The notes under the pieces were generated by a model that was not told the DNA's origin, made no database searches, and was given only the letters and a program-made list of their open reading frames with translations. Positions 5,903-7,256 of a stretch of 7,256 bases of DNA are shown in pieces (the stretch's first letter is position 1; each line of letters opens with the position of its first letter). Origin of the DNA: Lachnospiraceae bacterium (GTDB taxonomy: Bacteria; Bacillota; Clostridia; Lachnospirales; Lachnospiraceae); NCBI GenBank assembly GCA_900753685.1, contig CAAEAB010000059.1:1-7256 (forward strand), in the 5' to 3' direction. The translations under genes were made by a program, and so were the position numbers.

Positions 5903-7256
5903 ATGGAAGAAAAAGAAGTGGTATCAAAAAATTTTATAGAGCAGATTATTGATAGGGACCTGGAGGAAGGTCATACCCATACCGTAGCCACAAGATTTCC
6001 TCCGGAACCGAACGGTTACCTGCATATCGGACATGCCAAATCCATTTTATTGAACTATGGTTTGGCTCAGAAATACCATGGACATTTCAATCTTCGTTTT
6101 GATGATACAAATCCAACGAAGGAAAAAACAGAATTTGTTGAATCAATTATTAAAGACGTGGAGTGGCTGGGGGCAAAATATGAGGGTGAAGTGCGCTTCG
6201 CTTCAAATTATTTTCAGGAAATGTACGAAGCTGCGATTAAGCTGATAAAAAAAGGAAAGGCTTATGTATGTGATTTGAGTGCAGAAGAGATTCGGGAGTA
6301 CCGGGGGACTTTAAAGGAGCCTGGAAAGGAAAGTCCTTACAGGAATCGTTCCATTGAAGAAAATCTTACACTTTTTGAAGGTATGAAAAATGGAGAATTC
6401 TCGGATGGTTCCAAGGTTTTGCGTGCAAAAATTGACATGGCCTCACCAAATATGAATATGCGAGATCCGGTGCTTTACCGTGTAGCCCGTATGAGTCACC
6501 ACAATACCGGCGATCAGTGGTGCATTTATCCGATGTATGATTTTGCTCATCCGATTGAAGATGCGATCGAGGGTATTAGCCATTCTATTTGTACGTTGGA
6601 ATTTGAGGACCATCGTCCGCTTTATGACTGGGTTGTCCGTGAGCTGGAATACCCGGAACCTCCGAAGCAGATTGAATTTGCAAAGATGTATCTGACTAAT
6701 GTGGTTACCGGAAAGCGTTATATTAAACGGCTGGTGGACGAGGGTATTGTCGACGGCTGGGATGATCCGCGTCTTGTGACGATTGCCGCACTGCGCCGCA
6801 GGGGCTTTACACCGGAAGCTATCCGGAATTTTATGGAGCTGGTCGGCGTATCCAAAGGGAACAGTTCTGTGGATTATGCGATGCTTGAATACTGTATCCG
6901 CGAGGATTTAAAGTTGAAACGTCCGCGGGTTATGGCGATTCTTGATCCGATAAAACTAATTATCGACAATTATCCGGAAAATCAGGTTGAATACATGGAT
7001 GTAATGAATAATCAGGAGAATGAGGAAATGGGCATGCGTCAGGTGCCCTTTGGGCGGGAGCTCTACATCGAAAGGGAGGATTTCATGGAAGAACCGCCGA
7101 AAAAATATTTCCGTCTTTATCCGGGCAATGAAGTACGTCTGATGAACGCATATTTTGTAAAATGTGTAGATTATAAGAAAGATGAAAACGGCCGAATCAC
7201 CGAGATTCACTGTACCTATGATCCGGAGACCCGCAGCGGCAGCGGATTTACAGGAC
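5903..7256 (+). CDS. glnS: Glutaminyl-tRNA synthetase, C-terminus beyond the window
   Basis: GlnRS is a class I synthetase that charges tRNA-Gln directly with glutamine. An open frame runs from ATG 5903 to the window end, 451 codons, and about 100 residues of a typical enzyme are missing. AGGAGG at 5889-5894, 8 nt upstream, fixes the start. [16 protein letters not shown] carries HIGH at 41-44. RFDDTNP follows, and later come the GlnRS-typical [20 protein letters not shown] and [12 protein letters not shown], which separate it from Glu[27 protein letters not shown] and the start of the beta-barrel anticodon domain ([12 protein letters not shown] onward) are also seen. The KMSKS-equivalent is VTGKR at 268-272 instead of the more usual VMSKR. 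Its presence implies that this organism can charge tRNA-Gln without the GatCAB amidation route. Confidence 0.96.
   Translation, partial: MEEKEVVSKNFIEQIIDRDLEEGHTHTVATRFPPEPNGYLHIGHAKSILLNYGLAQKYHGHFNLRFDDTNPTKEKTEFVESIIKDVEWLGAKYEGEVRFASNYFQEMYEAAIKLIKKGKAYVCDLSAEEIREYRGTLKEPGKESPYRNRSIEENLTLFEGMKNGEFSDGSKVLRAKIDMASPNMNMRDPVLYRVARMSHHNTGDQWCIYPMYDFAHPIEDAIEGISHSICTLEFEDHRPLYDWVVRELEYPEPPKQIEFAKMYLTNVVTGKRYIKRLVDEGIVDGWDDPRLVTIAALRRRGFTPEAIRNFMELVGVSKGNSSVDYAMLEYCIREDLKLKRPRVMAILDPIKLIIDNYPENQVEYMDVMNNQENEEMGMRQVPFGRELYIEREDFMEEPPKKYFRLYPGNEVRLMNAYFVKCVDYKKDENGRITEIHCTYDPETRSGSGFTG

Noticed and set aside
6057..6245. Small + strand open frame inside glnS
   Set aside because: It is out of frame within the conserved GlnRS catalytic domain and is not a separate gene.

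Overview
The window looks like chromosomal housekeeping DNA from a low-to-moderate GC Firmicute. The best guess is a member of the Clostridia, most likely Lachnospiraceae. This rests on the gene set and order (ispF, cysS, mini-III RNase, rlmB, sigH), on a bacterial glutaminyl-tRNA synthetase where Bacilli usually use the amidation route, on a DUF3783-type protein, and on strong purine-rich ribosome binding sites. All supported genes are on the + strand. I could not run a database search, so the taxonomic call is inference.

Positions 1-65 hold what may be the 3' end of a tRNA cut by the window edge, followed by a strong intrinsic terminator. A candidate promoter at 97-125 then starts a tightly packed six-gene run: ispF (149-637), a glutathionylspermidine-synthase-like ATP-grasp protein (683-2026), cysS (2029-3420), mini-ribonuclease III (3405-3845), the rlmB/trmH-type rRNA methyltransferase (3848-4588) and sigH (4589-5197). 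Gaps after the first are 2 nt, a 16-nt overlap, 2 nt and 0 nt, so these genes are probably co-transcribed and partly translationally coupled. Compared with the Bacillus subtilis order, gltX and cysE are missing between ispF and cysS, an ATP-grasp gene takes their place, and yacP is missing between rlmB and sigH.

Positions 5198-5441 contain a near-consensus promoter, a tRNA-Thr(GGT) gene without an encoded CCA end, and a perfect 17-bp stem hairpin that probably terminates the tRNA. The hairpin ends only 24 nt before the start of a small DUF3783-type gene (5442-5834), leaving little room for a separate promoter. A candidate extended -10 promoter (5842-5870) then precedes glnS (5903 to the window edge, C-terminus missing).

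Functionally the window is mostly about translation: two aminoacyl-tRNA synthetases, a tRNA, an rRNA maturation nuclease and an rRNA methyltransferase. Isoprenoid synthesis and the transition-state/sporulation sigma factor are linked to it. I see no mobile element, CRISPR array or clear novel multi-gene system. The most interesting unknown is the ATP-grasp ligase next to cysS.
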